Below, in pieces: positions 1-8,362 of a stretch of DNA of 37,098 nucleotides (positions are counted from its first letter, which is position 1; every line of letters starts with the position of its first letter). The translations under genes and the position numbers were made by a program. Under the pieces are notes generated by a model. The model was not told where the DNA came from. It ran no database searches and was given only the letters and a program-made list of their open reading frames with translations. The stretch is taken from contig CAMJWT010000017.1 in NCBI GenBank assembly GCA_946409545.1, positions 1-37,098 on the forward strand. Direction: 5' to 3'. Origin of the DNA: RUG12783 sp946409545. Its GTDB lineage: Bacteria > Bacillota_I > Bacilli_A > RF39 > UBA660.

Positions 1-30
1 GTGTTAATCAAGTTGTATACTTTACACAAT

Positions 31-56
31 AAAAAAGAAGTACTATTTAGTACTTC
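31..56 (-). terminator. intrinsic terminator after the ffh operon
   Basis: A perfect 9-bp inverted repeat (GAAGTACTA / TAGTACTTC, 2-nt loop) is followed on the minus strand by a run of six T (complement of 31-36). It overlaps the stop codon of the 118-residue gene and ends the ffh transcript. Confidence 0.85.
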
Positions 57-399
57 CTTTTGATAATTCATTTAATTTAGTATCATAATATGCTGCTTTA
101 GCAAGTAGCTTAACAGCTTCATGAGGAATTCTAACTCTATCAAAACATAAAGCCGCACTTGGAAACCCCATATCTAAGTACATTGTTTGATCAGAGTTAC
201 CATGCATACAAAAGATACGATTTCGATGAGGATATCTTCCACCATTAAATCCATGGAATAATAATTCGATATCAAAATCATTCTCTCCATAATAGGCACA
301 TCTTTCTACTGTAACATTTGAATATGTAAATGGTAAATCATATTGTTTTAAACACAAATCAACTAGATGATTAATCTTCCTTTTATTCTCTTCTTTCAT
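43..399 (-). CDS. hypothetical protein, 118 aa, co-transcribed with ffh
   Basis: I do not recognise a family. The protein is soluble, with no signal peptide or membrane segment. The middle is rich in aromatic residues, His and Cys (RCAYYG, FHGFNGGRYPHR, FCMHG), which may indicate a compact alpha/beta fold; this is only an impression. The ATG is preceded by AGGTG, which overlaps the TAG stop of ffh. Only 8 nt separate the two genes, so it is read from the ffh message and probably by reinitiation. The terminator at 31-56 overlaps its last codons. Placement after ffh does not by itself show a role in secretion. The gene looks intact, with base composition like its neighbours. Confidence 0.75.
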   Translation of the reverse strand: MKEENKRKINHLVDLCLKQYDLPFTYSNVTVERCAYYGENDFDIELLFHGFNGGRYPHRNRIFCMHGNSDQTMYLDMGFPSAALCFDRVRIPHEAVKLLAKAAYYDTKLNELSKGSTK

Positions 400-407
400 A
401 ATAACAC

Positions 408-1715
408 CTAAAATGGTAAATTCATATTACCATTTGCAAATCCTTTCATCATTTTTTTGTATTCACCAAATTGTTCTAATAACTTATTTACTTCTTGAAC
501 ACTACGACCTGATCCTTTTGCAATACGTTGTTTTCTAGATGCTTTTATAATATCAGGGTTTCGTCTTTCCTTGGTTGTCATTGATAAAACTATTGCTTCT
601 ATATGATTGATATCTTTTTGATCTATTTGTACATTAGATAATCCCATCTTCTTAGCTCCAGGGATTAATTTGATTAAGTTCTCAAGTGGTCCTAATTTTT
701 TAATTTGTTTCATTTGTTTTAAGAAGTCATCTAAATCATAATTACCTTTTTGCATTTTCTTAATTGTATCTTTAGCTTCTTCTTCAGAAATAATTTCATT
801 TGTCTTTTCAACAAGTGATACAATATCGCCCATTCCTAAGATACGATCAGCCATACGATGAGGATCAAAGGAATCAAGTCCATCCATCTTTTCTGATACA
901 CCAATGAATTTAATAGGGACATTCGTTAAATGTCTTACAGATAAAGCTACACCACCGCGAGTATCACCATCAAGTTTTGTAAGGATAACACCTGTTAAAT
1001 CTAATTTATCATTGAAACCTGTAATAACATTAATAGCATCTTGTCCCATCATAGAGTCAATAACTAATAATATTTCTTGTGGATTAACTTTATTTTTTAT
1101 ATTATTTAATTCATCCATCAAGGTTTCATCAATATGAAGTCGTCCTGCTGTATCAATTAAAACATAGTCATAATTATTTTCTTTAGCATAACTAATGGCA
1201 TTTGTTGCAATAAGAACGGGATCTTTTTTACCTTCTTCATACACTGGTATATTTAACTCTTTACCAATGGTTATTAATTGATCAATTGCAGCTGGTCTAT
1301 AAATATCACACGCAACTAAAAGTGGTTTTTTAGCATGTTTCTTTCTTAAGAAGTTAGCTAACTTTCCACATGTTGTCGTTTTACCACTACCTTGAAGACC
1401 AACCATCATCGTAATTGCTGGATGACCTGATAAATTAATATAACTAGCTTCTCCACCTAATAATTCAACTAATTCATCATTAACAATCTTAACAAATACT
1501 TCTCCAGGTTTAAGGCTTTTAGCTACCTCTTCACCTAAAGCTTTTTCTTTAACATTATTGGTAAACTCTTTAACAACTTTATAGTTAACATCGGCTTCTA
1601 ATAAAGCAAGTCTTACTTCTCTTACCATTTCACTAATATTGTCTTCAGTGATTTTACCATATCCTTTTATTTTATGTAATATTCCATCTAATCTATCTTG
1701 TAAACCTTCAAACAT
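408..1715 (-). CDS. ffh: signal recognition particle GTPase Ffh (SRP54)
   Basis: Protein component of the bacterial signal recognition particle. It binds 4.5S RNA and hydrophobic signal sequences as they leave the ribosome and hands the complex to FtsY at the membrane. At 435 aa it is close to the usual length. Visible elements are a helical N domain (1-90), Walker A GLQGSGKTT (106-114), DTAGR (188-192), TKLDGDTRGG (246-255) and an M domain from about 300. The M domain has the SGR..VQEVN RNA-binding segment and ends in a short FANGNMNLPF tail with few of the extra methionines seen in longer homologues. The ATG is preceded by GGAGG. An extended -10 promoter lies just upstream, separating it from the ftsY-led operon that ends at 1760. 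Confidence 0.97.
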   Translation of the reverse strand: MFEGLQDRLDGILHKIKGYGKITEDNISEMVREVRLALLEADVNYKVVKEFTNNVKEKALGEEVAKSLKPGEVFVKIVNDELVELLGGEASYINLSGHPAITMMVGLQGSGKTTTCGKLANFLRKKHAKKPLLVACDIYRPAAIDQLITIGKELNIPVYEEGKKDPVLIATNAISYAKENNYDYVLIDTAGRLHIDETLMDELNNIKNKVNPQEILLVIDSMMGQDAINVITGFNDKLDLTGVILTKLDGDTRGGVALSVRHLTNVPIKFIGVSEKMDGLDSFDPHRMADRILGMGDIVSLVEKTNEIISEEEAKDTIKKMQKGNYDLDDFLKQMKQIKKLGPLENLIKLIPGAKKMGLSNVQIDQKDINHIEAIVLSMTTKERRNPDIIKASRKQRIAKGSGRSVQEVNKLLEQFGEYKKMMKGFANGNMNLPF

Positions 1716-1731
1716 ATTGCCTCCAATTACT

Positions 1732-1740
1732 ATTATAACA
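1732..1740 (-). promoter_or_regulatory. extended -10 promoter for ffh
   Basis: The minus strand reads TGTTATAAT, a TGn-extended -10 box, about 17 nt upstream of the ffh start codon. It directly follows the terminator of the preceding operon. No good -35 box is seen at 17 bp. Confidence 0.6.
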
Positions 1741-1744
1741 TAAA

Positions 1745-1772
1745 GAAAAAAGAAGTAAATTATTTTACTTCT
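1745..1772 (-). terminator. intrinsic terminator of the ftsY-ylxM-herA operon
   Basis: Stem AGAAGTAAA / TTTACTTCT (1751-1759 with 1764-1772), 4-nt loop, followed on the minus strand by a run of five T. It overlaps the stop codon of the cadherin-like gene. Confidence 0.8.
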
Positions 1773-3472
1773 TCATTTTCATTTGAAACAACTGGTTCAA
1801 CACCAATAATAGTATCTTCTTTTACAGGTTCTTGTACTTGCTCTACTTGTACTTGTTCTATAGGAGCAGCTGGCTCATTAGTAACAGGTACATCATCAAT
1901 AACTTCCGTCTTTTCTAATTTAGCTTGTTTCTTTTTCTTCTTTTTATTAAGAATTATTATGATAACAATAGTTAATATTAATAGACCTGAAAAGAAAATA
2001 ATATAACAAATTAAAGGGTTAACACCTTCTTTTGGTTTAATAATATTAAATGTATATGACTTTGTACCATCATCATCAGTAACACGTAAAATAACGGTAC
2101 TTCCATCATCCAAATTACTATTATTTAATTCTTGAACTTTGATTCCATCTGTAGGGAAAACAACAAATTCTAATTTTGTATCTTCATCACGAAGATGAAT
2201 ATCATATTCCATTTTATCTTTAGCAAAATCAATTTGATAATTAACAACTTCAATTTTTTCTAAAACAATTTTACTTTCTTCTTCAGATAAACGGAAAATA
2301 CGAATAGTATAATCTTGTTTAGTATTATTTTCACTTGTTACTGTTATAATAACAGGTTCATTTTGCCCACTAACTAAATCAATATCTTCATATTCAACTT
2401 TAGACGCATTATTAGTAGCGATTGTTTCAATATGACTCTTCGTTTCATTATAACGAACTTTTACTTCATACTCATATACATTAGCTTTTAGTTCAACAGG
2501 AACTCCATTTACAACTAATTTAGATAATGTTGCATCATTACTACGATTATCTTCACGAGTTACTTTAATCGTATAATCAACAGTATCGCCACTTTCAGCT
2601 TGAACACGAACGATGATAATATTTTCACCATAATCTAGTTCTACTTCTCTTGGTCCATAATTCTCTACAAATGTTGCTTTCGCATCATTCGTTGTAGCTT
2701 GAACTTTTAATACTTTAACATCAGCTTTAACTTTAATACCTTCATATGTTAAAACACCATTTTTATATTCTAATTCTTTTATTTTCGTTGAACCATTATA
2801 TAATTCTAATGTTTTTAAACTATTATCCGTATTTTTAGGAAGCTCATATTTAATTGTTAAACGATAATTATTTTCATTACCACTTTCACTTGTTACAGAA
2901 ATTGTAAATGTTTGTTCCCCAACAGTAAGATTTTTCTCACCTGGAACATTTACTTGAGCCTTTTCATCTTCAGCCTTAGCTTCAATATTTACTTTATTGG
3001 TATTAACTGTAACTTTATATTCTTTTTTATCTTTATTAAAATCATCTATCTTTTTTCCATTAATTGATATACTTGAAAGATAGGCATTATCAGACTTAAC
3101 ATCACTAACCTTAATAGCCTTTGTAACGCTTGGTGGTTCTGCTCCAGTAATATTAGATAAAACTAATTTAAAATCACCAGCTTCTTTCGGTGTGAAAGAA
3201 AGCGTTGCTAAAGTTGTTGATTCACTACCTTCTTTAGTGAAAGTATGAACACCTCCACTTTCAACATGTGACCATAGAGGAATAACGTTAACTTCAAAAG
3301 TATTACTTATATTAAATGATACTTCAGTAACATCTTCGATTGTTGAAAGTTTAACTTTACAATCAACTTTATCATTAACTTTAGCTTCGCTTGGACACTC
3401 AATTGATAACTCTTGAGCATAAACATTAATCGATAGAAGTAATATTGAAATAAACAGTATTACTTTTTTCAT
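1760..3472 (-). CDS. surface protein with cadherin-like beta-sandwich repeats and C-terminal membrane anchor
   Basis: A 570-aa type I membrane protein. A signal peptide (1-19, ending near VYA-QE) is followed by a cohesin-like beta domain (about 20-125). Three to four repeats of the cadherin-like beta-sandwich type (PF12733-like; the pattern L..L.ING...L...Y.V.V, then T..SENN..YTI) span about 128-475. Next come one hydrophobic span (about 480-505), a poly-lysine stop-transfer stretch, and an acidic, Pro/Val/Glu-rich cytoplasmic tail of about 60 residues. There is no sortase motif, so it is held by the membrane span. The start overlaps the herA-like stop codon (TAATG), which implies translational coupling. 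The fold calls come from repeat pattern and are fairly safe. The function, perhaps adhesion or envelope scaffolding linked to the ATPase, is inference. Confidence 0.8.
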   Translation of the reverse strand: MKKVILFISILLLSINVYAQELSIECPSEAKVNDKVDCKVKLSTIEDVTEVSFNISNTFEVNVIPLWSHVESGGVHTFTKEGSESTTLATLSFTPKEAGDFKLVLSNITGAEPPSVTKAIKVSDVKSDNAYLSSISINGKKIDDFNKDKKEYKVTVNTNKVNIEAKAEDEKAQVNVPGEKNLTVGEQTFTISVTSESGNENNYRLTIKYELPKNTDNSLKTLELYNGSTKIKELEYKNGVLTYEGIKVKADVKVLKVQATTNDAKATFVENYGPREVELDYGENIIIVRVQAESGDTVDYTIKVTREDNRSNDATLSKLVVNGVPVELKANVYEYEVKVRYNETKSHIETIATNNASKVEYEDIDLVSGQNEPVIITVTSENNTKQDYTIRIFRLSEEESKIVLEKIEVVNYQIDFAKDKMEYDIHLRDEDTKLEFVVFPTDGIKVQELNNSNLDDGSTVILRVTDDDGTKSYTFNIIKPKEGVNPLICYIIFFSGLLILTIVIIIILNKKKKKKQAKLEKTEVIDDVPVTNEPAAPIEQVQVEQVQEPVKEDTIIGVEPVVSNENEEVK

Positions 3473-5226
3473 TAATTACCACTCCATTCATGAACAACAT
3501 CAACGTTATCACTATTTGGAGTTGGATTTGGCATATCAACTTTTATAATTATAGGAACTTTAAACGCAGTTCCGAAAGCCAAACAGTAACCTGGTTGTAA
3601 ACCTTTTTGTTTTTCAACAATTTCTTCCGTAATATATGGAACCATTCGTGTAATATATTCAATATCACGTGGATGGGTTGTTTTAAATACTAAGAAATTA
3701 GCACACTGTGCCATAACGGTTTCAGATAATTCAACTGGTCTTTGAGAAATAAGGGTAATAAGTACACCATATTTACGACCTTCTTTACTGATACGGTCAA
3801 AGATATTGTATCCTAAAAGAGGAATATCTTCACCAGTTTTAATATATCTATGTGCTTCTTCTACAATTAGGTTAAATGGAACACTACCTCTATTTGGAAG
3901 CGCTTTAGCATATTCAAAGAACATACGGCATAAAATCTTAACAATTGTTTTAGCCATCATATCATCAACATCTTCAATATTGATATTAACAATTTGATTC
4001 TTATGTCCATTATTAATTAGTAATCCTGCTAAATATTCAGAAATATTACAGAATGTTGGATAATTAAAGAATTGAGCTTCATCACTAATAGCAAGTGAAT
4101 GTAATTTAACTTTAATTGTAATAGCATCACTATATGTTTGTGGGTTATTTAACCAGTTTTCTGAAATAAGAGCAAAAGCAAGAGCTCTTTCCATATCTCT
4201 TAAAGTAAACAAGTTATAATCATTTGTTTCAAAATCATCAAGTTCTGGATCAATTAAACTAGCTAAATAGTTATTCATTAAGATACTTTCAGTAAAGATA
4301 CCATTAGCATCGATATGGAAACAATCTCTAAATTTTCTTGTATAACCAGCACCTTGTAAAACCGCTTCCATATTAAGTTCATTAGTTGTACAAGTATTGA
4401 AAATATTAAATACATTATTTCTCTTTGTAGTTGGTAAATCATTAGAATACAAAATACTCATCATAGCTTTAGCCATAATATGATTTTGATACCTTCTACT
4501 CATATCATCTGATAAAGAGAAAATATGTGATAGTTTAATCATTCTTTCAATTAATGTTAATTGATTAGAAGTTGTTGCATTAAGAAGAAGAGCTAAATCA
4601 TCAACACTTAATAACCATACCGGGATATTTAATTTTTCATATGGATAACGCATATTCGTTGTAATAACTTTAAAATTATAATTTGGATTAATTTGTGACA
4701 AGTTACTAAATGAACTAATATATTCACCATTGTTATCAAACATTATAAAACTTGCTTTATATGGCATAAAGTTAGGTGTAGTGAATACACTTTGTAATAA
4801 TTTAGTAGTACCAAAAGATTTACCACAACCAGAGTTACCTAAGATTGTTAAATGGTTACTAAATAATCCATTGATACTCATATAGACACGTCTATTATCA
4901 TAGAATGGACTAACACCTATTGTCATATTTCCTGGTGCATCTTCACCTGTAATCAAAGTTGTTTCTTCAGGTTTTAGTAAACGCATCTTAGCATTAATAC
5001 CTGGTTTAGCGATTACACCACTATGAAACTTACCATCAATTATTTCACCTAAGAAACGAACATCGATGATATCATCTTTGATATATTCTACTTCTCCTAT
5101 TACTACTCTGTCTCCATCAACTAGCACTATATGCATATTCATTAAATTAGTACCATTAGCCTTTGCCTCTGGTGTTAATTTAATACTTACCCCCCGATCA
5201 CTTATCAATGTAATATGATCAAACAT
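3472..5226 (-). CDS. HerA/VirB4-type DUF87 ATPase with N-terminal HAS-barrel-like domain
   Basis: A hexameric-type translocase ATPase of the HerA-FtsK superfamily. Residues 1-105 look like a small beta-barrel (HAS-barrel type). The ATPase core has Walker A GNSGCGKS (130-137), the FDNNGEY segment after strand 2 (163-169), Walker B LIVEEAHR (453-460), an Arg-containing KEGRKYG (481-487) and sensor ISQRP (493-497). At 584 aa it is in the range of HerA proteins. HerA in archaea works with the nuclease NurA in DNA end resection, and bacterial relatives pair with nucleases or Sir2-type effectors. No nuclease gene is visible here; the partner in the operon is a membrane-anchored surface protein. The ATG has GGAGG upstream. 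It lies 11 nt after ylxM and is coupled to the next gene by TAATG. The substrate is unknown. Confidence 0.85.
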   Translation of the reverse strand: MFDHITLISDRGVSIKLTPEAKANGTNLMNMHIVLVDGDRVVIGEVEYIKDDIIDVRFLGEIIDGKFHSGVIAKPGINAKMRLLKPEETTLITGEDAPGNMTIGVSPFYDNRRVYMSINGLFSNHLTILGNSGCGKSFGTTKLLQSVFTTPNFMPYKASFIMFDNNGEYISSFSNLSQINPNYNFKVITTNMRYPYEKLNIPVWLLSVDDLALLLNATTSNQLTLIERMIKLSHIFSLSDDMSRRYQNHIMAKAMMSILYSNDLPTTKRNNVFNIFNTCTTNELNMEAVLQGAGYTRKFRDCFHIDANGIFTESILMNNYLASLIDPELDDFETNDYNLFTLRDMERALAFALISENWLNNPQTYSDAITIKVKLHSLAISDEAQFFNYPTFCNISEYLAGLLINNGHKNQIVNINIEDVDDMMAKTIVKILCRMFFEYAKALPNRGSVPFNLIVEEAHRYIKTGEDIPLLGYNIFDRISKEGRKYGVLITLISQRPVELSETVMAQCANFLVFKTTHPRDIEYITRMVPYITEEIVEKQKGLQPGYCLAFGTAFKVPIIIKVDMPNPTPNSDNVDVVHEWSGN

Positions 5227-5237
5227 AATTCCTCCAT

Positions 5238-5531
5238 TTACAAGAGATTCTCTAATTCTTTTTTTATTTTTGCATTACTCTCTATTTTAATTATATCATT
5301 TATTGTCATTTTTTTACTATAAAGTTTTAGTTTTTTTTCAAAAAAGTTTAGTTTTTCATTAATTATCTTTATTTGATTAAATATAGCGTTACGACTTGTA
5401 CCATATTTTTCCCCTATTTCACCATAAGATAAATTATTAAAATAGTAATCTTTAAAATATAATTGTTGTTTATCCGTTAATAAACATCCATATAAATCAA
5501 ATAAATCATTTAAATAAACAAAATCTTTCAT
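5238..5531 (-). CDS. ylxM: YlxM/p13-like helix-turn-helix SRP-associated protein
   Basis: A 97-aa UPF0122 (YlxM/p13) protein. The family normally lies between ftsY and ffh and is thought to act with the SRP. The sequence shows LTDKQQLYFKDYYFNNLSYG followed by a sigma-region-4-like helix-turn-helix (about 17-58; EIGEKYGTSRNAIFNQI) and a charged helical tail, matching the family. The start overlaps the ftsY stop (TAATG), so translation is coupled. The usual downstream neighbour ffh is displaced by the herA-like and cadherin-like genes. Confidence 0.9.
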   Translation of the reverse strand: MKDFVYLNDLFDLYGCLLTDKQQLYFKDYYFNNLSYGEIGEKYGTSRNAIFNQIKIINEKLNFFEKKLKLYSKKMTINDIIKIESNAKIKKELENLL

Positions 5532-6556
5532 TACATCATATCCTTAAATAATCCATAAATATAGTTTTCAATATCAAATGGTCTTAAATCGTTAATACCT
5601 TCTCCTAAACCAATATATTTAACAGGAATACCTACTTCTTCTTTAATAGCAAGAACAATACCACCTTTAGCAGTACCATCCATCTTTGATAAAACAATAC
5701 CCGTGATATTTGTTATTTCTTTAAAGTGAACCGCTTGACTAATACCATTTTGACCAGTAGTTGCATCAAGAACTAATAACGTTTCATGAGGAGCTCCTTC
5801 TACTAAGTTATTAATAACTTTATTAATTTTTTCAAGTTCATGCATTAAATTAACTTTATTTTGAAGACGTCCTGCTGTATCAATTAAAACAACATCAACA
5901 CCTTCACTCTTAGCTTTTTCAAGACCTTCATAAACAACACTAGCTGGATCACTACCTTCATCTTTAGAATAGAATAAAGTATTAGCTCTCTTGCTCCATT
6001 CCTCTAATTGATTAATAGCTCCTGCCCTAAAAGTATCAGCAGCAATCATCATTACTTTTTTTCCTTCAAGAACTAGTTTATTAGCAAGTTTACCAATCGT
6101 TGTTGTTTTACCAGTTCCATTAACACCAACAAATAAAATAACCGTCATTCCATCTGGATTATAATTAATCTTACTACTAATGATATTGTTATCAACATAA
6201 ATAACAAATAGTTCATCAACAATAACTTCTTTTAAGAACTCTGTATCTTCTATCTTTTCATGACGAACACGATCTCTTAATCTATCCATAAAATTCATAA
6301 CCGTATTAACACCAATATCGGCCATAATAAGAATTTCTTCAAGTTCATCAAAATAATCTTCTGTAATTTTATGATATTTATTAGTTAAGTTAGCAAGACG
6401 AGATACAAATGATTCTCTTGATTTACTTAATCCTTTTTCATAAACTTTAACTTCTTCTTTTCGCTCTTCTACTTCAATTTTTTCTTCTTCTGTTAAGTTT
6501 TCTTCTTTTTCTTTATCTTTTTTAAACAAATTTTTAATACTACTAAATAATCCCAT
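5531..6556 (-). CDS. ftsY: SRP receptor GTPase FtsY
   Basis: Membrane-associated SRP receptor that docks the Ffh-ribosome complex and reciprocally activates GTP hydrolysis. It is 341 aa. A short charged N-terminal region (1-45, Lys/Glu rich) takes the place of the long A domain. Then come the helical N domain (45-125), Walker A GVNGTGKTT (144-152), DTFRAGA (174-180), DTAGR (226-230) and SKMDGTAKGG (290-299). The ATG is preceded by GGAGG. It is the first gene of a four-gene operon (ftsY, ylxM, herA-like, cadherin-like) driven by the promoter at 6573-6601. Confidence 0.96.
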   Translation of the reverse strand: MGLFSSIKNLFKKDKEKEENLTEEEKIEVEERKEEVKVYEKGLSKSRESFVSRLANLTNKYHKITEDYFDELEEILIMADIGVNTVMNFMDRLRDRVRHEKIEDTEFLKEVIVDELFVIYVDNNIISSKINYNPDGMTVILFVGVNGTGKTTTIGKLANKLVLEGKKVMMIAADTFRAGAINQLEEWSKRANTLFYSKDEGSDPASVVYEGLEKAKSEGVDVVLIDTAGRLQNKVNLMHELEKINKVINNLVEGAPHETLLVLDATTGQNGISQAVHFKEITNITGIVLSKMDGTAKGGIVLAIKEEVGIPVKYIGLGEGINDLRPFDIENYIYGLFKDMM

Positions 6557-6572
6557 AAATCCTCCTTAATAA

Positions 6573-6601
6573 ATTATATCGAAATAATCATTTTTTATCA
6601 A
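6573..6601 (-). promoter_or_regulatory. sigma-A promoter for the ftsY operon
   Basis: On the minus strand TTGATA (6601-6596) and TATAAT (6578-6573) are separated by exactly 17 bp, about 17 bp upstream of the ftsY start codon. Confidence 0.75.
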
Positions 6602-6629
6602 TAAAAAGAGACATCTATTAGATGTCTCT
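6602..6629 (-). terminator. intrinsic terminator after apt
   Basis: Perfect 10-bp stem AGAGACATCT / AGATGTCTCT (6607-6616 with 6620-6629), 3-nt loop, then a run of five T on the minus strand. It separates cca-apt from the ftsY operon. Confidence 0.9.
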
Positions 6630-6631
6630 AT

Positions 6632-7177
6632 CTATCCTGTTTCATTAATATCAAGAATTGATAATACCTTCTTATCATTATTTAATTCTTTAATATTTAT
6701 TACTGCTCCAACACCAACTACTTTACCACCTTGAGATTCAATAGCAACTTTAATAGCATTTATGGTATTACCTGTTGCATAAATATCATCAAGAATGAAG
6801 CATCTTTTCTTTAAATAACTCTCACCACCAATAAGTTTTGGAAGTTCAAGAATATCTTTTCCATATTCTTTCTCATAATCAAAGGAACATTCAACAGTTG
6901 AAGGCGGAAGTTTTCCTTTCTTTCTTACTGGAATACAACCAATACCTAGTTCTTTAGCAACAGCTGAACCAAATAAAAATCCACGAGCTTCGGGAGCAAT
7001 AATATAATTTAACTTTTTACTTTTTAACTTTGAAACAAAATAATCAATAATTTCCGTTAAATTATCTCTATCCATAATTAAAGGATTAATATCAATAAAC
7101 TCAATACCCTTCTTTGGAAAGTCCATTTCTGTACGAATCTTTAATTCACTCTTCAAGACATTTTTAATTATTCTCAT
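6632..7177 (-). CDS. apt: adenine phosphoribosyltransferase
   Basis: Purine salvage enzyme converting adenine and PRPP to AMP and pyrophosphate in the cytoplasm. At 181 aa it is typical for the family. Visible motifs are DFPKKGIEFIDI (19-30; the family usually has DFPKPGI), EARGF (63-67), VRKKGKLPP (84-92) and the PRPP-binding loop FILDDIYATGNT (127-138). Its acidic pair and ATGNT match the type I phosphoribosyltransferase signature, though ILDDIYATGNT is a slightly divergent form of VDDLLATGGT. AGGAGG precedes the ATG. It starts 8 nt after the cca stop and is co-transcribed with it. Confidence 0.93.
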   Translation of the reverse strand: MRIIKNVLKSELKIRTEMDFPKKGIEFIDINPLIMDRDNLTEIIDYFVSKLKSKKLNYIIAPEARGFLFGSAVAKELGIGCIPVRKKGKLPPSTVECSFDYEKEYGKDILELPKLIGGESYLKKRCFILDDIYATGNTINAIKVAIESQGGKVVGVGAVINIKELNNDKKVLSILDINETG

Positions 7178-7185
7178 AAAACCTC

Positions 7186-8274
7186 CTATTTTTTATAAAT
7201 ATCTTTAATATATTTAATTAATACATCCTTATCATTCTCTAGCTCATTATCAAGAATCTTATCCGTTATATCATTATAAATCTTTCCGATAATGGCTCCT
7301 GGTTTAACATTTAATATTTTACAAATATCTTTAGCATTAACACAAATATCATCTTTTTCTTTAATAGGTAACTTACCATATTCTAAAGTAATATCTTGTT
7401 TCGATAATCCTTTATTAATACCCGCAAGAATATTAACATAAAGTCCATACTTATATAATACATGATGATCTAAATTATCAAGTTCATATACTTCGTTTAC
7501 TTTTTTAATTAATTCTTTTTCAGAACTAGTAAAAGCATAATTAGGGTTATTAATCATTGCCCAAATACCAACTAAATCGCTATAATCTTTAACTCTTGAA
7601 AAATCAAGTTCTAATTCTTTATCAAGTTCAAATGATTTTAATAGTTCAATTCCATTACTTGCTTCACTACTTCCAAAGATCTTATCTAGTTCTCTTTTCT
7701 TTCGATTATATGATATATTTTTTAATAAACTTTTATTTTTGTTAATAGCATTTACAACATCTGTTGATAAGCTACATTTAAGTAATGTTGCAAAACGAAT
7801 GGCTCTTAATATTCTTAAACTATCATCTTTAAAAGATTTATCTGCATCTAGAATAGATTTTAAAACTTTTTTATATAAATCTTCCATTCCATCAAGTAAA
7901 TCAACAATATTACCATCTTTATCAATACATATTGTATTAATTGTAAAGTCACGTCTTAATAAATCAGTTTTTAAATCATTAACATATGTTATTTCACTTG
8001 GATGACGATTATCAATATATTCTAAATCTTTACGATAAGTTGTTATTTCAAAACGGTTATTCTTGTAATACAAAGTTACAGAACCATAATTATTTTTATT
8101 AATATCAATATCTGGAAAAATATTTTTTAATTCCATTGGTGTGGCATTAGTTGTAATATCAACATCGTTAGAATCTATTTCAAGAAGCATATCACGAACA
8201 AAGCCACCAACAATATATGCTTCATAACCATAATTATAAATAATATTTAAAACTTCTAAAGCAATTTCTTTCAT
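7186..8274 (-). CDS. cca: CCA-adding tRNA nucleotidyltransferase (class II)
   Basis: Adds or repairs the 3' CCA end of tRNAs using CTP and ATP. It is 362 aa, slightly short for a class II bacterial enzyme. Motifs include GGFVRD (23-28), the catalytic DVDITT (37-42, two metal-binding Asp), RRDFTINT (106-113), LLDGMEDL (125-132) and SLRILRAIRFA (151-161, neck region). The C-terminal body and tail domains appear abbreviated. A split A-adding or CC-adding activity cannot be ruled out from sequence alone, but no second nucleotidyltransferase gene is in the window. The start has AGAGGT upstream and a good promoter at 8290-8318. Confidence 0.92.
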   Translation of the reverse strand: MKEIALEVLNIIYNYGYEAYIVGGFVRDMLLEIDSNDVDITTNATPMELKNIFPDIDINKNNYGSVTLYYKNNRFEITTYRKDLEYIDNRHPSEITYVNDLKTDLLRRDFTINTICIDKDGNIVDLLDGMEDLYKKVLKSILDADKSFKDDSLRILRAIRFATLLKCSLSTDVVNAINKNKSLLKNISYNRKKRELDKIFGSSEASNGIELLKSFELDKELELDFSRVKDYSDLVGIWAMINNPNYAFTSSEKELIKKVNEVYELDNLDHHVLYKYGLYVNILAGINKGLSKQDITLEYGKLPIKEKDDICVNAKDICKILNVKPGAIIGKIYNDITDKILDNELENDKDVLIKYIKDIYKK

Positions 8275-8289
8275 TTTACCTCTACTTTC

Positions 8290-8318
8290 ATTATATAAAA
8301 ATTAAATCTTTTATTCAA
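8290..8318 (-). promoter_or_regulatory. sigma-A promoter for cca-apt
   Basis: On the minus strand TTGAAT (8318-8313) and TATAAT (8295-8290) with a 17-bp spacer lie just upstream of the cca ribosome binding site. Confidence 0.7.
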
Positions 8319-8330
8319 CAAATAGGCCAT

Positions 8331-8362
8331 AAAAAAGATGATAAAAATTCTTATCATCTTTT
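8331..8362 (-). terminator. intrinsic terminator after the 471-aa gene
   Basis: Twelve-bp stem AAAAGATGATAA / TTATCATCTTTT with a 6-nt loop and a T run on the minus strand, overlapping the stop codon at 8361. Confidence 0.85.

Noticed and set aside
3472..5226. HerA-based anti-phage defence system
   Set aside because: The gene is embedded in a housekeeping operon with no nuclease, Sir2 or other effector next to it and no mobile-element signs.
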